Below are positions 8,764-17,455 of a stretch of 64,000 nt of DNA, piece after piece. The stretch spans positions 744,001 through 808,000 of the forward strand of contig NZ_CP018139.1 of NCBI RefSeq assembly GCF_001886615.1, written 5' to 3'. This DNA comes from Halomonas aestuarii (GTDB taxonomy: Bacteria > Pseudomonadota > Gammaproteobacteria > Pseudomonadales > Halomonadaceae). Position 1 is the first letter of the stretch; each line of letters starts with the position of its first letter. The notes under the pieces are model-generated. The model did not search any database. It was not told the origin of the DNA and saw nothing but the letters and a program-made list of their open reading frames with translations. A program made the translations under genes and the position numbers.

Positions 8764-9555
8764 CTAGCCGCGCCGGGCATCCACCGGCTGGCGACGGGAC
8801 CAGGCGATCAGCGCGATGCCGGCGGCGATCATCGGCAGGGTCAGCAGCATGCCCATGGTCACCCAGCCGAGCGCAATGAAGCCGAGCTGGGGATCGGGCA
8901 GGCGCACGAACTCCACCAGGAAGCGGAACACCCCGTAGAGCAGCAGGAAGAGGCCGGAGACCAGGCCGCGGCGGCGCGGGATCGCCGATACCCACCACAG
9001 CACCGTAAACAGCACCGCCCCCTCCAGGAGCGCCTCGTAGAGGGACGAGGGATGTCGCGGCGCGGGTCCCATGCCGGGGAAGGGCATGCCCCAGGGCACC
9101 CCGGTGAGACGCCCGGGGAGCTCATGGTTGATGAAGTTGCCGATGCGCCCGGCGCCCAGGCCGATGGGCACCAGGGGCGCCACGAAGTCGGTCAGGGTGA
9201 AGAAGGCCAGCCGCTTCTTGCGGGCGAACCAGAGGGCGGCGAGCAGCACGCCGACCAGGCCGCCGTGGAAGCTCATCCCGCCGTCCCACACACGGAAGAT
9301 CCACAGCGGGTCCGCCAGCCACTGCGACAGGCCATAGAAGAGCGCATAGCCCAGGCGCCCACCGACCACCACGCCGATGGCGGCGTAGAACAGCAGGTCG
9401 CCGATGTCGTCCCGGGTCAGGCCGATACGCTCGGCCCGGCGACGCCCCAGGAACCAGGCGGCCACGAAGCCGACCACGTACATCAGGCCATACCAGTGGA
9501 TCTGGAAGGGACCCAACGAGATGGCCACGGGGTCGATAACGGGATAGCGCAACAT
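8764..9555 (-). CDS. lgt: Prolipoprotein diacylglyceryl transferase
   Basis: Inner-membrane enzyme that moves diacylglycerol from phosphatidylglycerol to the lipobox cysteine of prolipoproteins, the first step of lipoprotein maturation. It is 263 residues with about seven membrane segments. The Lgt signature [12 protein letters not shown] and the conserved loop [12 protein letters not shown], both carrying catalytically important residues, are intact. It begins 18 bp after the TSUP permease stop and precedes thyA. Confidence 0.97.
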   Translation of the reverse strand: MLRYPVIDPVAISLGPFQIHWYGLMYVVGFVAAWFLGRRRAERIGLTRDDIGDLLFYAAIGVVVGGRLGYALFYGLSQWLADPLWIFRVWDGGMSFHGGLVGVLLAALWFARKKRLAFFTLTDFVAPLVPIGLGAGRIGNFINHELPGRLTGVPWGMPFPGMGPAPRHPSSLYEALLEGAVLFTVLWWVSAIPRRRGLVSGLFLLLYGVFRFLVEFVRLPDPQLGFIALGWVTMGMLLTLPMIAAGIALIAWSRRQPVDARRG

Positions 9556-9573
9556 GGAATACCCTTAACACGG

Positions 9574-10368
9574 TCAGAGGAGAAACTTGAGGCCCACCAC
9601 CGCCAGCAGGGCGGCGAAGGAGAGGCGCAACACCCGGGCCGACAGCCGATGGGCCAGGATCACGCCGAGGCGCGCGCAGGGCACGCTGGCGATCACGATG
9701 CCGAGGAAAGCGGGCATCATCACGAAGCCGACGGCCCCGGCGGGGAGCATCGGATTGCCCCACCCGACCACCACGAAGGTGGCCGCGCCGAACAGCGCGA
9801 TGGGCAGGCCGCAGGCGGAGGAGGTGCCCACGGCCTGGGTCATGGTGGCGCCACAGCGCGACAGCCAGGGCACGCTGAGGGTGCCCCCGCCGATGCCGAA
9901 CAGCGCCGAGACGCCGCCGATCACCGCCCCCGCCAGGCCCATCGAGGCCGGACCGGGCTGCACGCCACCGGGCCGGGGGCCTCGCCCCAGCGCCATCTTC
10001 AACGCGACCAGGATGACGAAGAGACCGAACAGGGTCCCCAGGCGCCCGCCGGACAGGTTGCCGGCGATGAAGACCCCGGCGATGGCACCGAGCACCAGCC
10101 CCGGCAGCAGGGCCAGGAACCAGTCGCGGCGGATACTGCCGCGACGATGATGCCCCCAGGCCGACGAGGCTCCCGTCACCACGATGGTGGCAAGCGAGGT
10201 ACCCACGGCCAGGTGCATGGCCACTTCCGGGGCCACCTCCTGCCATCCGAAGGCGGCGAGCAGGGCCGGCACGATGATCAATCCGCCGCCCACGCCATAG
10301 AGGCCGGCCATGGTGCCGGCCACGGCACCCAGTGCCAGGTAGGAGGACAGCGTCGCGATCAGGCTCAT
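9574..10368 (-). CDS. TSUP family (TauE/SafE) permease
   Basis: Integral membrane protein of about 264 residues with around eight predicted helices and two pseudo-repeats. Each repeat has the Gly-rich family motif (GLYGVGGGLIIVPALL near the N-terminus and FGIGGGTLSVPWL in the middle). TSUP members export or take up sulfur-containing anions such as sulfite, sulfoacetate or thiosulfate; the substrate here is unknown. The ATG at 10368 overlaps the stop of the upstream receiver-domain gene (ATGA), so they are coupled. Sequence between 10401 and 10368 in the same frame is probably not translated. Confidence 0.88.
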   Translation of the reverse strand: MSLIATLSSYLALGAVAGTMAGLYGVGGGLIIVPALLAAFGWQEVAPEVAMHLAVGTSLATIVVTGASSAWGHHRRGSIRRDWFLALLPGLVLGAIAGVFIAGNLSGGRLGTLFGLFVILVALKMALGRGPRPGGVQPGPASMGLAGAVIGGVSALFGIGGGTLSVPWLSRCGATMTQAVGTSSACGLPIALFGAATFVVVGWGNPMLPAGAVGFVMMPAFLGIVIASVPCARLGVILAHRLSARVLRLSFAALLAVVGLKFLL

Positions 10369-11474
10369 GCAGGATCGGCTTCCGGCAGGGACGGCAGCCA
10401 TTGCCGCACCGTGTCGACCAGCGCCTGGGGCCGGTAGGGCTTGGCCAGGAAGTCGTCCATGCCGGCCTGACGGAAGCGGAAGCGATCCTCGTCGCTGGCG
10501 TTGGCCGTCAGGGCCACCAGGATGCTGCGCCGGCGAGGCACCATGGTCGCCTCCCGTTCACGCCATTGCCGGCTGGTTTCCACGCCGTCCATGCCCGGCA
10601 TGAAGATATCCATCAGCACCAGGTCGAAGGCGTCGTCCTCGAGCAGCGACAGGGCCTGCTCGCCGCTGGTGGCCGTGGCCACCTGGAAGCCCTGGCGCTC
10701 GAGCACCTGCCGCGCCAGGGTGAGGTTGACCGGGCCATCGTCGACGATCAGCACCCGGAAGGTCCCGGGAAGCGAGGGGGGCGTGGGGGTCTCGGTGGCA
10801 TCGCCGAGGTTCTCCAGCAGCAGCATGGCATCGGCCAGTCGCGCCTTCAGCGCCGCATGGCCGCGCTTCCCGCCCCGCTGCGCGAGGGTCTCGCTCTCCA
10901 GCAGCTCGGTCAGCGAGGCCAGCAGGGGGGCCAGCGACCGACGCAGGTGGCAGAGATACCCGGACTTGAGGCGCGACTCCTCCCGGGCACGCACCCGGCT
11001 GGCCTCACATCGCTCGAGCTCGCCCTGGCAGACCTGGAGCTCGTCGGCGAGGCGACGCTCACTGGCATGGTGCTGCCTGAGGTCGCCATGCCAGCCCTCC
11101 ACCAGGCCCTCGCAGGCGCTGGTCAGGGCCCGGAGGCGCTGGGAGAACGGCAGGTCATGCCGCGGTGGCCGATGGTTGCGTGCCAGGTACGCCTCGACGC
11201 CGGACATGGCGTCGTTCACGTCTCGCTCGACCCCGCGCAGGCGTTGGCGGAGCAGCATCAGGAAGACCGCCACGTTGAGGCTGGTGCCCAGCAGCAGCGC
11301 CAGCAGCAGCCAGAAAGTGGCACCCCAGGAGGCATGGCTGGGCATCATCCACCACAGCATGACCCCGACCACCAGGCAGAGCAGCACCAGGACCGCCTGG
11401 GCCAGCATGACGGGCCAGAGGATCGGCCAGACCAGACGCGACCAGAAGCGGTCGATGCGGATGTCGTCCTGCAT
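10365..11474 (-). CDS. Membrane receiver-domain protein, degenerate hybrid kinase
   Basis: About 369 residues. Two N-terminal membrane helices (residues about 13-45 and 52-77) are followed by a cytoplasmic helical/coiled-coil region and a C-terminal receiver domain. The receiver is intact: acidic pair in LIVDD, phospho-acceptor Asp in LVLMDIFMPGMDG, switch Thr in ALTAN and Lys in LAKPYRP. The helical region contains KSGYLCHLRRSLAPLL, which aligns with the H-box of hybrid kinases, but Arg stands where the phosphorylated His should be. The ATPase domain is missing altogether. It therefore cannot autophosphorylate and presumably receives phosphate from elsewhere. AGGG before the first of two close ATGs (11480, 11474) favours the second. 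First gene of the TSUP-lgt-thyA-folA series. Confidence 0.8.
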   Translation of the reverse strand: MQDDIRIDRFWSRLVWPILWPVMLAQAVLVLLCLVVGVMLWWMMPSHASWGATFWLLLALLLGTSLNVAVFLMLLRQRLRGVERDVNDAMSGVEAYLARNHRPPRHDLPFSQRLRALTSACEGLVEGWHGDLRQHHASERRLADELQVCQGELERCEASRVRAREESRLKSGYLCHLRRSLAPLLASLTELLESETLAQRGGKRGHAALKARLADAMLLLENLGDATETPTPPSLPGTFRVLIVDDGPVNLTLARQVLERQGFQVATATSGEQALSLLEDDAFDLVLMDIFMPGMDGVETSRQWREREATMVPRRRSILVALTANASDEDRFRFRQAGMDDFLAKPYRPQALVDTVRQWLPSLPEADPA

Positions 11475-11579
11475 TGTCATCCCTGTGCAAGCACGAAAGT
11501 CAGGAGAGTGTACGCGGCCGGGCCTGGGCTGTCATGACGGCACCTTCCCCCGGGGCCTGCGGCCGGCTAAGCTGGCCCC

Positions 11580-12341
11580 ATGTGCCTGATCGCCTTCGAC
11601 CATCGCCCCGGCAGCGACTGTCCGCTGCGCCTGGTGGCCAACCGTGACGAGTTCCACGACCGCCCGTCGGCGCCGCTGGCCGCCTGGGACGAGGCGCCCG
11701 CGATCGTCGGGGGCCGCGACCTGGAGGCCGGCGGCACCTGGCTGGCCGTGCATCGTCGCGGCCGTGTCGCCGCCGTGACCAATGTCCGCGACCCCCGCCT
11801 GACGGTGCCGCCGGACGCTCCGAGCCGTGGCGAGCTGGTGCGCGAGGCCCTGGAACGCGACGACCTGACGGCCTGGCTCGACCGGCTGGCGGGCGGGGCG
11901 GCCCGGGACTTCGCCGGCTTCAACCTGCTGGTGGGTGACGGGGAGGCCCTCTGGCACCTGCATCGCGGGCTCGAGGCGATCCGCCTCAGGCGCGTGCCCC
12001 CCGGCCTGCATGGCCTCTCCAATGCCAGCCTGGACACGCCCTGGCCCAAGCTGATCGCCGCCCGGCAGGGACTCGCCACCGGCCTGCGCCATGGCCGCTG
12101 GCCGGCGGATGCCCTGGCCGTGCTCGGCGACCCCCACCCCGCCGCCGACGACGAACTGCCGGAGACCGGCGTGGGGCTCGAGCGGGAGCGCCAGCTGTCG
12201 TCCTGTTTCATCATCGGCCGGGAGTACGGTACCCGGGCCACCACCTGGGTGACCTGGCACGGCGACGGGCGCATCGAGATCGGTGAGCGCCGCTTCGGGC
12301 CTGAGGGGGTCCGGCTGGGAGAGACCGCCATGCGGCTTTGA
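11580..12341 (+). CDS. NRDE (TANGO2-like) family protein
   Basis: Cytoplasmic protein of 253 residues belonging to the NRDE family, named for the Asn-Arg-Asp-Glu motif seen here as ANRDEFHDRPS. The protein begins MCLIAF, with the conserved N-terminal Cys of this Ntn-hydrolase-like fold, and continues with GGRDLEAGGTWLAV and LHGLSNASLDTPWPK, all family hallmarks. The eukaryotic homologue TANGO2 is linked to lipid metabolism and heme trafficking; the bacterial role is not settled. It is transcribed divergently from the receiver-protein operon and faces ptsP. Confidence 0.88.
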   Translation: MCLIAFDHRPGSDCPLRLVANRDEFHDRPSAPLAAWDEAPAIVGGRDLEAGGTWLAVHRRGRVAAVTNVRDPRLTVPPDAPSRGELVREALERDDLTAWLDRLAGGAARDFAGFNLLVGDGEALWHLHRGLEAIRLRRVPPGLHGLSNASLDTPWPKLIAARQGLATGLRHGRWPADALAVLGDPHPAADDELPETGVGLERERQLSSCFIIGREYGTRATTWVTWHGDGRIEIGERRFGPEGVRLGETAMRL

Positions 12342-12418
12342 TATGACAGACCCTGATCTGAGCGACCCTGACCCTGCGTCCCTGACCTAGGACGCGGCAA
12401 GGCGAGCCCGGGCGCGAC

Positions 12419-14698
12419 TCAGTCCTTCGGGGGCAGCAGGTGCGCCAGCTGCCACTCGCCCAGGCGAGCCTCGAGATGCTGGCGAACGTCACGGGGCGAA
12501 TCGAGCCTCAGGGTCTCCTCCACCAGCTCCCGGGCGCTCTCGAGGGACACCCGGCGAATCGCCGCCCTCACCCTCGGCAGGCTGGGCGCGTTCATCGACA
12601 GGGCATCGAAGCCCATGCCCATCAGCAGCAGCGCCCCGGCGGGGTCCCCGGCCATCTCGCCACACACCGACGTCGGCATGGCCAGGCGTCGGGTATCGTC
12701 GCCCAGTCGGGCCATGGCCGAGAGCACGGCGGGATGGCAGGCGTCGTAGAGGTCGGCGACCCGCGGGTTGTTGCGGTCCACCGCCAGCAGATACTGGGTC
12801 AGGTCGTTGCTGCCCACCGAGAAGAAGTCGACGCGACGGGCCAGGGCATCGAGCTGGTAGAGGGTCGCCGGCACCTCCAGCATCACCCCCACCCTGGGTC
12901 GATTCACCGGCACGCCCTCCTCGCCGAGCTCGAGGATGGCACGGTCGAGCAGGCGCGACGCGTCGTCGACCTCGTCGACGTTGGTGACCATGGGCAGCAG
13001 CACCTGCAGGTTGTCGAGCCCCTGGGAGGCACGCAGCATGGCCCTGAGCTGCACCATGAGCACCTCGGGATGGTCGAGGGTGACCCGGATGCCGCGCCAG
13101 CCGAGGAAGGGATTGGCCTCCTCGATGGGGAAGTAGGGCAGGTCCTTGTCACCGCCGATATCCAGGGTACGCATCACCACCGGCAGCGGCGCGAAACTCT
13201 CGAGCTGGTCGCGATAGAGGCGTGTCTGTTCCTGCTCGCCGGGAAAGCGCTCGGTGATCATGAAGGGCACTTCGGTACGATAGAGCCCCACCCCGCCGAT
13301 CCGCGACTTCAGCGACGCCACGGCATCCACCGCCAGGCCGGTGTTGACCATGAGCGGCATGTCGTGGCCGTCCGGGGTGCGACTGGGCAGGTCCTGCTCG
13401 TGCTCCAGCACCGCCATCAGCGCCCGCTCCTCGTCGATCAGGCTCTGATAGTGGCTCTCGAGCTCCGGCGAGGGGCGCACGAAGAGGCGGCCGCGGTGGC
13501 CATCCAGCACCACCCGGTTGCCGCCGAGGCGAGGCAGCGGCAGGTCGACCATGCCAGACACGGTGGGAATGCCCATGGCCCGGGCGACGATGGCCACGTG
13601 GGAGGTACTGGACCCGCGCACCGAGATCAGCCCGGCGAGCTTGTCACGTGGCACCTCGCCGAGCATCGCCACGCTGATCTCGTCGCCCACCAGGATGGTG
13701 CTGTCGGGATAGACATCCGGGGTCTGGGGCGTCTCCTCCTGCAGGTGGGCCAGCACGCGCCGGCCCAGGTCGCGGACGTCCGCCGCCCGCTCGCGGAGAT
13801 AGTTGTCGTCGACCCGCTCCAGGTACTGGACGTGGCGACGCACCACGTCGGCCAGCGCGCCGGGCGCCCACTGCCCCTCCCGGATGCGCTTCTCGACCTC
13901 CTGGGAGAGCGCCGCCTCGCCGAGCATCTGCTGGTAGACATCGAACAGCGCGAGTTCCTGGGCGGAGATGCGACTGGCCAGGCGCTCGCCGGCGGCGCGG
14001 ATCTCGTCGCGGACCCGGCCGATGGCCTCCTTGAGGCGGGCGATCTCGTACTCCACATCGGTGGGGATCAGGTCCGGCACGCTGTTGAGGTCCGCCGGTG
14101 CGGCGATGACCACCGCCTCGCCGATGGCCATGCCGGGCGAGGCCGCCACCCCGGTGAACCGGGCCTCCCCGCCGGGCACGCTCGGCCGGTTGAGCCCCCC
14201 GGTCGCCAGGGCGTGGGCCAGCACGCCGGCCAGTTGGGCGGCCATGGTGACCAGGAAGGCCTCGTCCTCCTCGTCGAAGCGACGCTTCTCGGACTGCTGC
14301 ACCACCAGCACGCCGAGCATGCGGCGCTGGTGGATGATCGGCACGCCGAGGAAGCTGGAGTAGCGCTCCTCGCCGGTAGCCTCGAAGTAGAGGAACTGGG
14401 GGTGGGCCTGGGCGTCTTCCAGGTTGAGCGGCTCCTCCCGCTTGCCCACCAGGCCCACCAGGCCCTCCCCCACCTGCAGGCTCACGCGGCCCACCGCCTG
14501 GGCGCGCAGGCCGATGGTTTCCATCAGCACCAGGCGATCGATGGCGGTATCGTAGAGGTAGAAGGAGCACACGTCGGTGCGCATCGCCTTGCGGATGCGC
14601 CGCACCATGGTGGCCAGGGCCGCGTCCAGGTTGCGGGCCCCGTTGACCTCCTGAATGATGCGTCGCAACACCTCGAGCATCGGCGTCTTGTGTTCCAT
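12419..14698 (-). CDS. ptsP: PEP-protein phosphotransferase of the nitrogen PTS
   Basis: Enzyme I-Ntr: takes phosphate from phosphoenolpyruvate and passes it to NPr (PtsO) and then EIIA-Ntr. It is 759 residues: an N-terminal GAF sensor domain (residues about 20-160), an EI-type N-terminal phosphohistidine domain with the active site GSSTSHVAIVARAMG, and a C-terminal PEP-binding barrel (GLYRTEVPFM, DIGGDKDLPYF, GSNDLTQYLLAVDRNN, and the catalytic Cys in SVCGEMAGD). GAF binding of glutamine or 2-oxoglutarate is known for family members. It follows rppH by 52 bp, the same pair as in Pseudomonas and E. coli. ptsO and ptsN are not in the window. Confidence 0.96.
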   Translation of the reverse strand: MEHKTPMLEVLRRIIQEVNGARNLDAALATMVRRIRKAMRTDVCSFYLYDTAIDRLVLMETIGLRAQAVGRVSLQVGEGLVGLVGKREEPLNLEDAQAHPQFLYFEATGEERYSSFLGVPIIHQRRMLGVLVVQQSEKRRFDEEDEAFLVTMAAQLAGVLAHALATGGLNRPSVPGGEARFTGVAASPGMAIGEAVVIAAPADLNSVPDLIPTDVEYEIARLKEAIGRVRDEIRAAGERLASRISAQELALFDVYQQMLGEAALSQEVEKRIREGQWAPGALADVVRRHVQYLERVDDNYLRERAADVRDLGRRVLAHLQEETPQTPDVYPDSTILVGDEISVAMLGEVPRDKLAGLISVRGSSTSHVAIVARAMGIPTVSGMVDLPLPRLGGNRVVLDGHRGRLFVRPSPELESHYQSLIDEERALMAVLEHEQDLPSRTPDGHDMPLMVNTGLAVDAVASLKSRIGGVGLYRTEVPFMITERFPGEQEQTRLYRDQLESFAPLPVVMRTLDIGGDKDLPYFPIEEANPFLGWRGIRVTLDHPEVLMVQLRAMLRASQGLDNLQVLLPMVTNVDEVDDASRLLDRAILELGEEGVPVNRPRVGVMLEVPATLYQLDALARRVDFFSVGSNDLTQYLLAVDRNNPRVADLYDACHPAVLSAMARLGDDTRRLAMPTSVCGEMAGDPAGALLLMGMGFDALSMNAPSLPRVRAAIRRVSLESARELVEETLRLDSPRDVRQHLEARLGEWQLAHLLPPKD

Positions 14699-14750
14699 TG
14701 TGGTTGTCTCTCGCCTCGCTGAGGGAATCCGCGGCCGTCAGGCCCTCGGC

Positions 14751-15242
14751 TCATCCATGTCCGAGGGCCAGCCGCTGTGCCCGGGGAGACAACTCTCTCA
14801 GGGCGCGACGGTAGACCTCCCGCTTGAAGGGCACCACCTGCCCCAGGGGGTACCAGTAGCTGACCCAGCGCCAGCCATCGAACTCCGGCTTGCCGGACAT
14901 GTCCATGCAGATCCGGCTCTCCTGGCAGCGGATCCTCAACAGGAACCACTTCTGCTTCTGGCCGATGCAGACCGGCCTGGAGTGGGTACGAACCATGCGG
15001 CGCGGCAGGCGGTAGCGCAGCCAGCCCCGGGTGCAGGCAAGGATCTCGACGTCCTCGGCGGTAAGGCCGATTTCCTCGTGCAGCTCACGAAAAAGTGCCT
15101 GTTGCGGAGTCTCGCTAGCCTTGATGCCCCCCTGGGGAAACTGCCAGGCATTCTGCCCTACCCGACGCGCCCATAGCAGCTGCCCCATCTCGTTGGCGAT
15201 GATGATGCCAACGTTGGGGCGAAAGCCGTCAGCGTCGATCAC
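14751..15242 (-). CDS. rppH: RNA pyrophosphohydrolase
   Basis: Nudix hydrolase that converts 5'-triphosphate mRNA ends to monophosphate, triggering RNase E-dependent decay. It is 163 residues. The Nudix box is complete ([17 protein letters not shown] followed by HEEIGL), and the RppH N-terminus [22 protein letters not shown] is characteristic. Translation should begin at the GTG at 15242, preceded by AAGGTGA; the frame stays open much further upstream but that part is antisense to the HAD gene. Likely co-transcribed with ptsP. Confidence 0.95.
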   Translation of the reverse strand: MIDADGFRPNVGIIIANEMGQLLWARRVGQNAWQFPQGGIKASETPQQALFRELHEEIGLTAEDVEILACTRGWLRYRLPRRMVRTHSRPVCIGQKQKWFLLRIRCQESRICMDMSGKPEFDGWRWVSYWYPLGQVVPFKREVYRRALRELSPRAQRLALGHG

Positions 15243-15461
15243 GGACTTCACCTTAATGGATCCAGTATTGGAGCCATTCTTCCACAAGGCCACAAAGGGC
15301 ATCAATACAACCGGGCAGTAACTGGCAAACCATCGGCGATCCGTCCCGGGCCTGCGCTCGAAGCGCGCCATCGCTTCTGCCATAATCGCCGACCTTGTCG
15401 TGGCCGTGAACGCACGTGGCCCACCACACCGACATACCGACAGAGACATGAGGGGAACGCA

Positions 15462-16118
15462 GTGAGCCTGGCCATCTTCGACCTGGACAACACCCTGCTG
15501 TCGATCGACAGCGACCATGCCTGGGGCGAGTTCCTGCTGGAGCAGGGCGCCGTGGACCCGGTGGCCTACCGGGAGGCCAACGACCGTTTCCTGGCCGACT
15601 ACGAGGCCGGCACCCTGGACATCCAGGCCTTCCTCGAGGTGGCCCTGCAGCCGCTGGCGGCCCACAGCCCCGAGCAGCTCGCCGCCTGGCACCAGCAGTT
15701 CATGGCCAGCAAGATCGAGCCGCATATCCTGCCCCGGGGCGAGGAGCTGGTGGCCCGCCACCGCTCGCGCGGCGACACCCTGCTGATCGTGACCGCCACC
15801 AACCGCTTCATCACCGGCCCCATCGCCGAGCGCCTGGGCATCGACGAGCTGATCGCCGTGGAGCCCGAGGTGGTCGACGGCCGCTATACCGGTCGCGCCG
15901 TGGGCATCCCCAGCTACCGGGAGGGCAAGGTCAAGCGACTGGACGCCTGGCTCGCCGACCGCGACCTGACCCTGGACGGCAGCTGGTTCTACAGCGATTC
16001 CCACAACGACCTGGCGCTGCTCGAGGAGGTGGACCACCCGGTGGCGGTGGACCCCGACCCCAGCCTGCGCGAGGTCGCCGAGGCCCGCGGCTGGAAGATC
16101 ATCAGCCTGAGGGACTGA
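15462..16118 (+). CDS. HAD-superfamily subfamily IB phosphatase
   Basis: SerB-like HAD hydrolase of 218 residues with the nucleophile motif FDLDNTLL, the Thr motif IVTATN, a Lys in REGKVKRLD and the metal-binding [11 protein letters not shown]. Homologues sit next to rppH-ptsP in pseudomonads and are usually annotated as HAD-IB hydrolase or histidinol-phosphatase-like; the substrate is not known. Translation starts at the GTG at 15462, with AGGGGA seven bases upstream. It is divergent from rppH and convergent with the malate dehydrogenase gene across a shared terminator. Confidence 0.9.
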   Translation: MSLAIFDLDNTLLSIDSDHAWGEFLLEQGAVDPVAYREANDRFLADYEAGTLDIQAFLEVALQPLAAHSPEQLAAWHQQFMASKIEPHILPRGEELVARHRSRGDTLLIVTATNRFITGPIAERLGIDELIAVEPEVVDGRYTGRAVGIPSYREGKVKRLDAWLADRDLTLDGSWFYSDSHNDLALLEEVDHPVAVDPDPSLREVAEARGWKIISLRD

Positions 16119-16122
16119 TTTC

Positions 16123-16227
16123 AGCTGCAAGCTGCAAGCTAACAGTATCAGCCCTGCCTATTGAAAAACCCCGCATGCCTAAGCTTGCGGGGTTTCCTTG
16201 TCGCTTGATTCTTGTAGCTTGAAGCTA
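16123..16227. repeat. Inverted AGCTGCAAGCT repeats flanking a terminator
   Basis: AGCTGCAAGCTGCAAGCTA (16124-16142) and TAGCTTGAAGCTA (16215-16227) are imperfect inverted copies on either side of the terminator between the HAD gene and mdh. They could form an outer stem around the terminator hairpin. They resemble the short palindromic intergenic repeats common in halomonads and pseudomonads. Confidence 0.55.
16165..16195. terminator. Bidirectional intrinsic terminator (HAD / mdh)
   Basis: AAACCCCGCA and TGCGGGGTTT form a perfect ten-base stem with a ten-base loop. On the minus strand it ends in TTTTT (for mdh), and on the plus strand in TTTCCTT (for the HAD gene). Confidence 0.9.
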
Positions 16228-16231
16228 TGAA

Positions 16232-17206
16232 TCAGCCCAGCAGGTGCTCGACGGCGGCGCGCTCCTCGCGCAGCTCGTCCTCGGTCGCCTTCATGCGCCC
16301 GCGGCTGAAGTCGTCGATCTCCAGGCCCTGGACGATCTCGTACTGGCCGTTGCGGCAGACCACCGGGTAGGAGTACATGATGCCCGGCTCGACGCCATAG
16401 CTGCCGTCGGCGGGGATGCCCATGCTCACCACCTCGTCGGTGCCCAGCGCCCAGTCACGCATGTGGTCGATGGCCGCGGAGGCTGCCGAGGCCGCAGAGG
16501 AGGCCCCGCGCGCCTTGATGATGGCGGCGCCACGCTGCTGCACGGTGGGAATGAAGTCGTTCTCGTACCACTCGCGGTCGACCAGGTCGAGGGCCGGCTT
16601 GCCGTCCACCTTGCAGTGGGCCAGGTCCGGGTACTGGGTCGCACTGTGGTTGCCCCACACCACCATGGACTCGACGTCGGTGACGTGCTTGCCAGCCTTC
16701 TGGGCCAGCTGGGTCTTGGCGCGGTTGTGGTCAAGACGCATCATCGCGGTGAACTGGCCCGCGTCCAGGTCCGGCGCATTGCAGGAGGCGATCAGGGCGT
16801 TGGTGTTGGCCGGGTTGCCGACCACCAGCACGCGGACGTCGCGGCTGGCATGGTCGTTGAGCGCCTTGCCCTGCACGGAGAAGATCGCGGCATTGGCCTC
16901 GAGCAGGTCCTTGCGCTCCATGCCGGGACCGCGCGGACGGGCACCGACCAGCAGGGCGAAATCGGCATCCTTGAAGGCGACATTGGCGTCGTCGGTGGCG
17001 ACGATGTCCTGCACCAGCGGGAAGGCGCAGTCGTTGAGCTCCATCACCACGCCGTTGAGGGCGTCCATGGCCGGCGGGATCTCCAGCAGCTGCAGGATGA
17101 CCGGCTGGTCCTTGCCCAGCATGTCGCCGGAGGCGATGCGGAAGGCGAGGGAGTAGCTGATCTGGCCGGCAGCACCGGTGATGGCAATACGGACGGGATC
17201 TTTCAT
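16232..17206 (-). CDS. mdh: Malate dehydrogenase
   Basis: NAD-dependent oxidation of malate to oxaloacetate in the TCA cycle. It is 324 residues, of the cytosolic-like MDH type (as in Burkholderia and many marine gammaproteobacteria, not the E. coli type). The cofactor-binding [12 protein letters not shown], substrate arginines in [15 protein letters not shown], the [13 protein letters not shown] segment and the catalytic His in [13 protein letters not shown] are all present. The ATG at 17206 is preceded by AAGGAG at good spacing; the open frame upstream to 17275 is unlikely to be translated. A promoter candidate lies about 95 bp upstream and a strong terminator follows. Confidence 0.97.
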   Translation of the reverse strand: MKDPVRIAITGAAGQISYSLAFRIASGDMLGKDQPVILQLLEIPPAMDALNGVVMELNDCAFPLVQDIVATDDANVAFKDADFALLVGARPRGPGMERKDLLEANAAIFSVQGKALNDHASRDVRVLVVGNPANTNALIASCNAPDLDAGQFTAMMRLDHNRAKTQLAQKAGKHVTDVESMVVWGNHSATQYPDLAHCKVDGKPALDLVDREWYENDFIPTVQQRGAAIIKARGASSAASAASAAIDHMRDWALGTDEVVSMGIPADGSYGVEPGIMYSYPVVCRNGQYEIVQGLEIDDFSRGRMKATEDELREERAAVEHLLG

Positions 17207-17299
17207 GGTGGCTCCTTGGGTTGTCAACACGCGGGTTGTCGCCGTGAGGATAGGCCTGGCGGGCCGGTGGCCCACCCTGCCGGAATTCGGACCGCCAAG

Positions 17300-17328
17300 A
17301 TGTTATGCCTGCACTGCACAAAACTCAA
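17300..17328 (-). promoter_or_regulatory. Candidate sigma-70 promoter for mdh
   Basis: On the minus strand TTGAGT (17323-17328) and TAACAT (17300-17305) are spaced 17 bp apart, about 95 bp upstream of the mdh start, in the divergent region shared with the RND genes. Confidence 0.45.
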
Positions 17329-17455
17329 TTCGACCTCAGGCTAGCCCCGGCCCCACCGGCGACACCTGGACACCGGCTGCGCTATGCTGGCAGCCTGCCG
17401 GCGAGCGTCGCCGGGCCCCGCTCTCGAACGTCGCATCACGCCAGGGAAGGTTTGG

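Noticed and set aside
12440-14722. 760-codon plus-strand open frame opposite ptsP
   Set aside because: Shadow of ptsP, with abundant His, Gln and Gly and no motifs or ribosome binding site.
17384-17455. Earlier start for the RND adaptor
   Set aside because: The extra 24 residues are Arg/Pro-rich and precede a good GGAAGG site and signal anchor at 17456.
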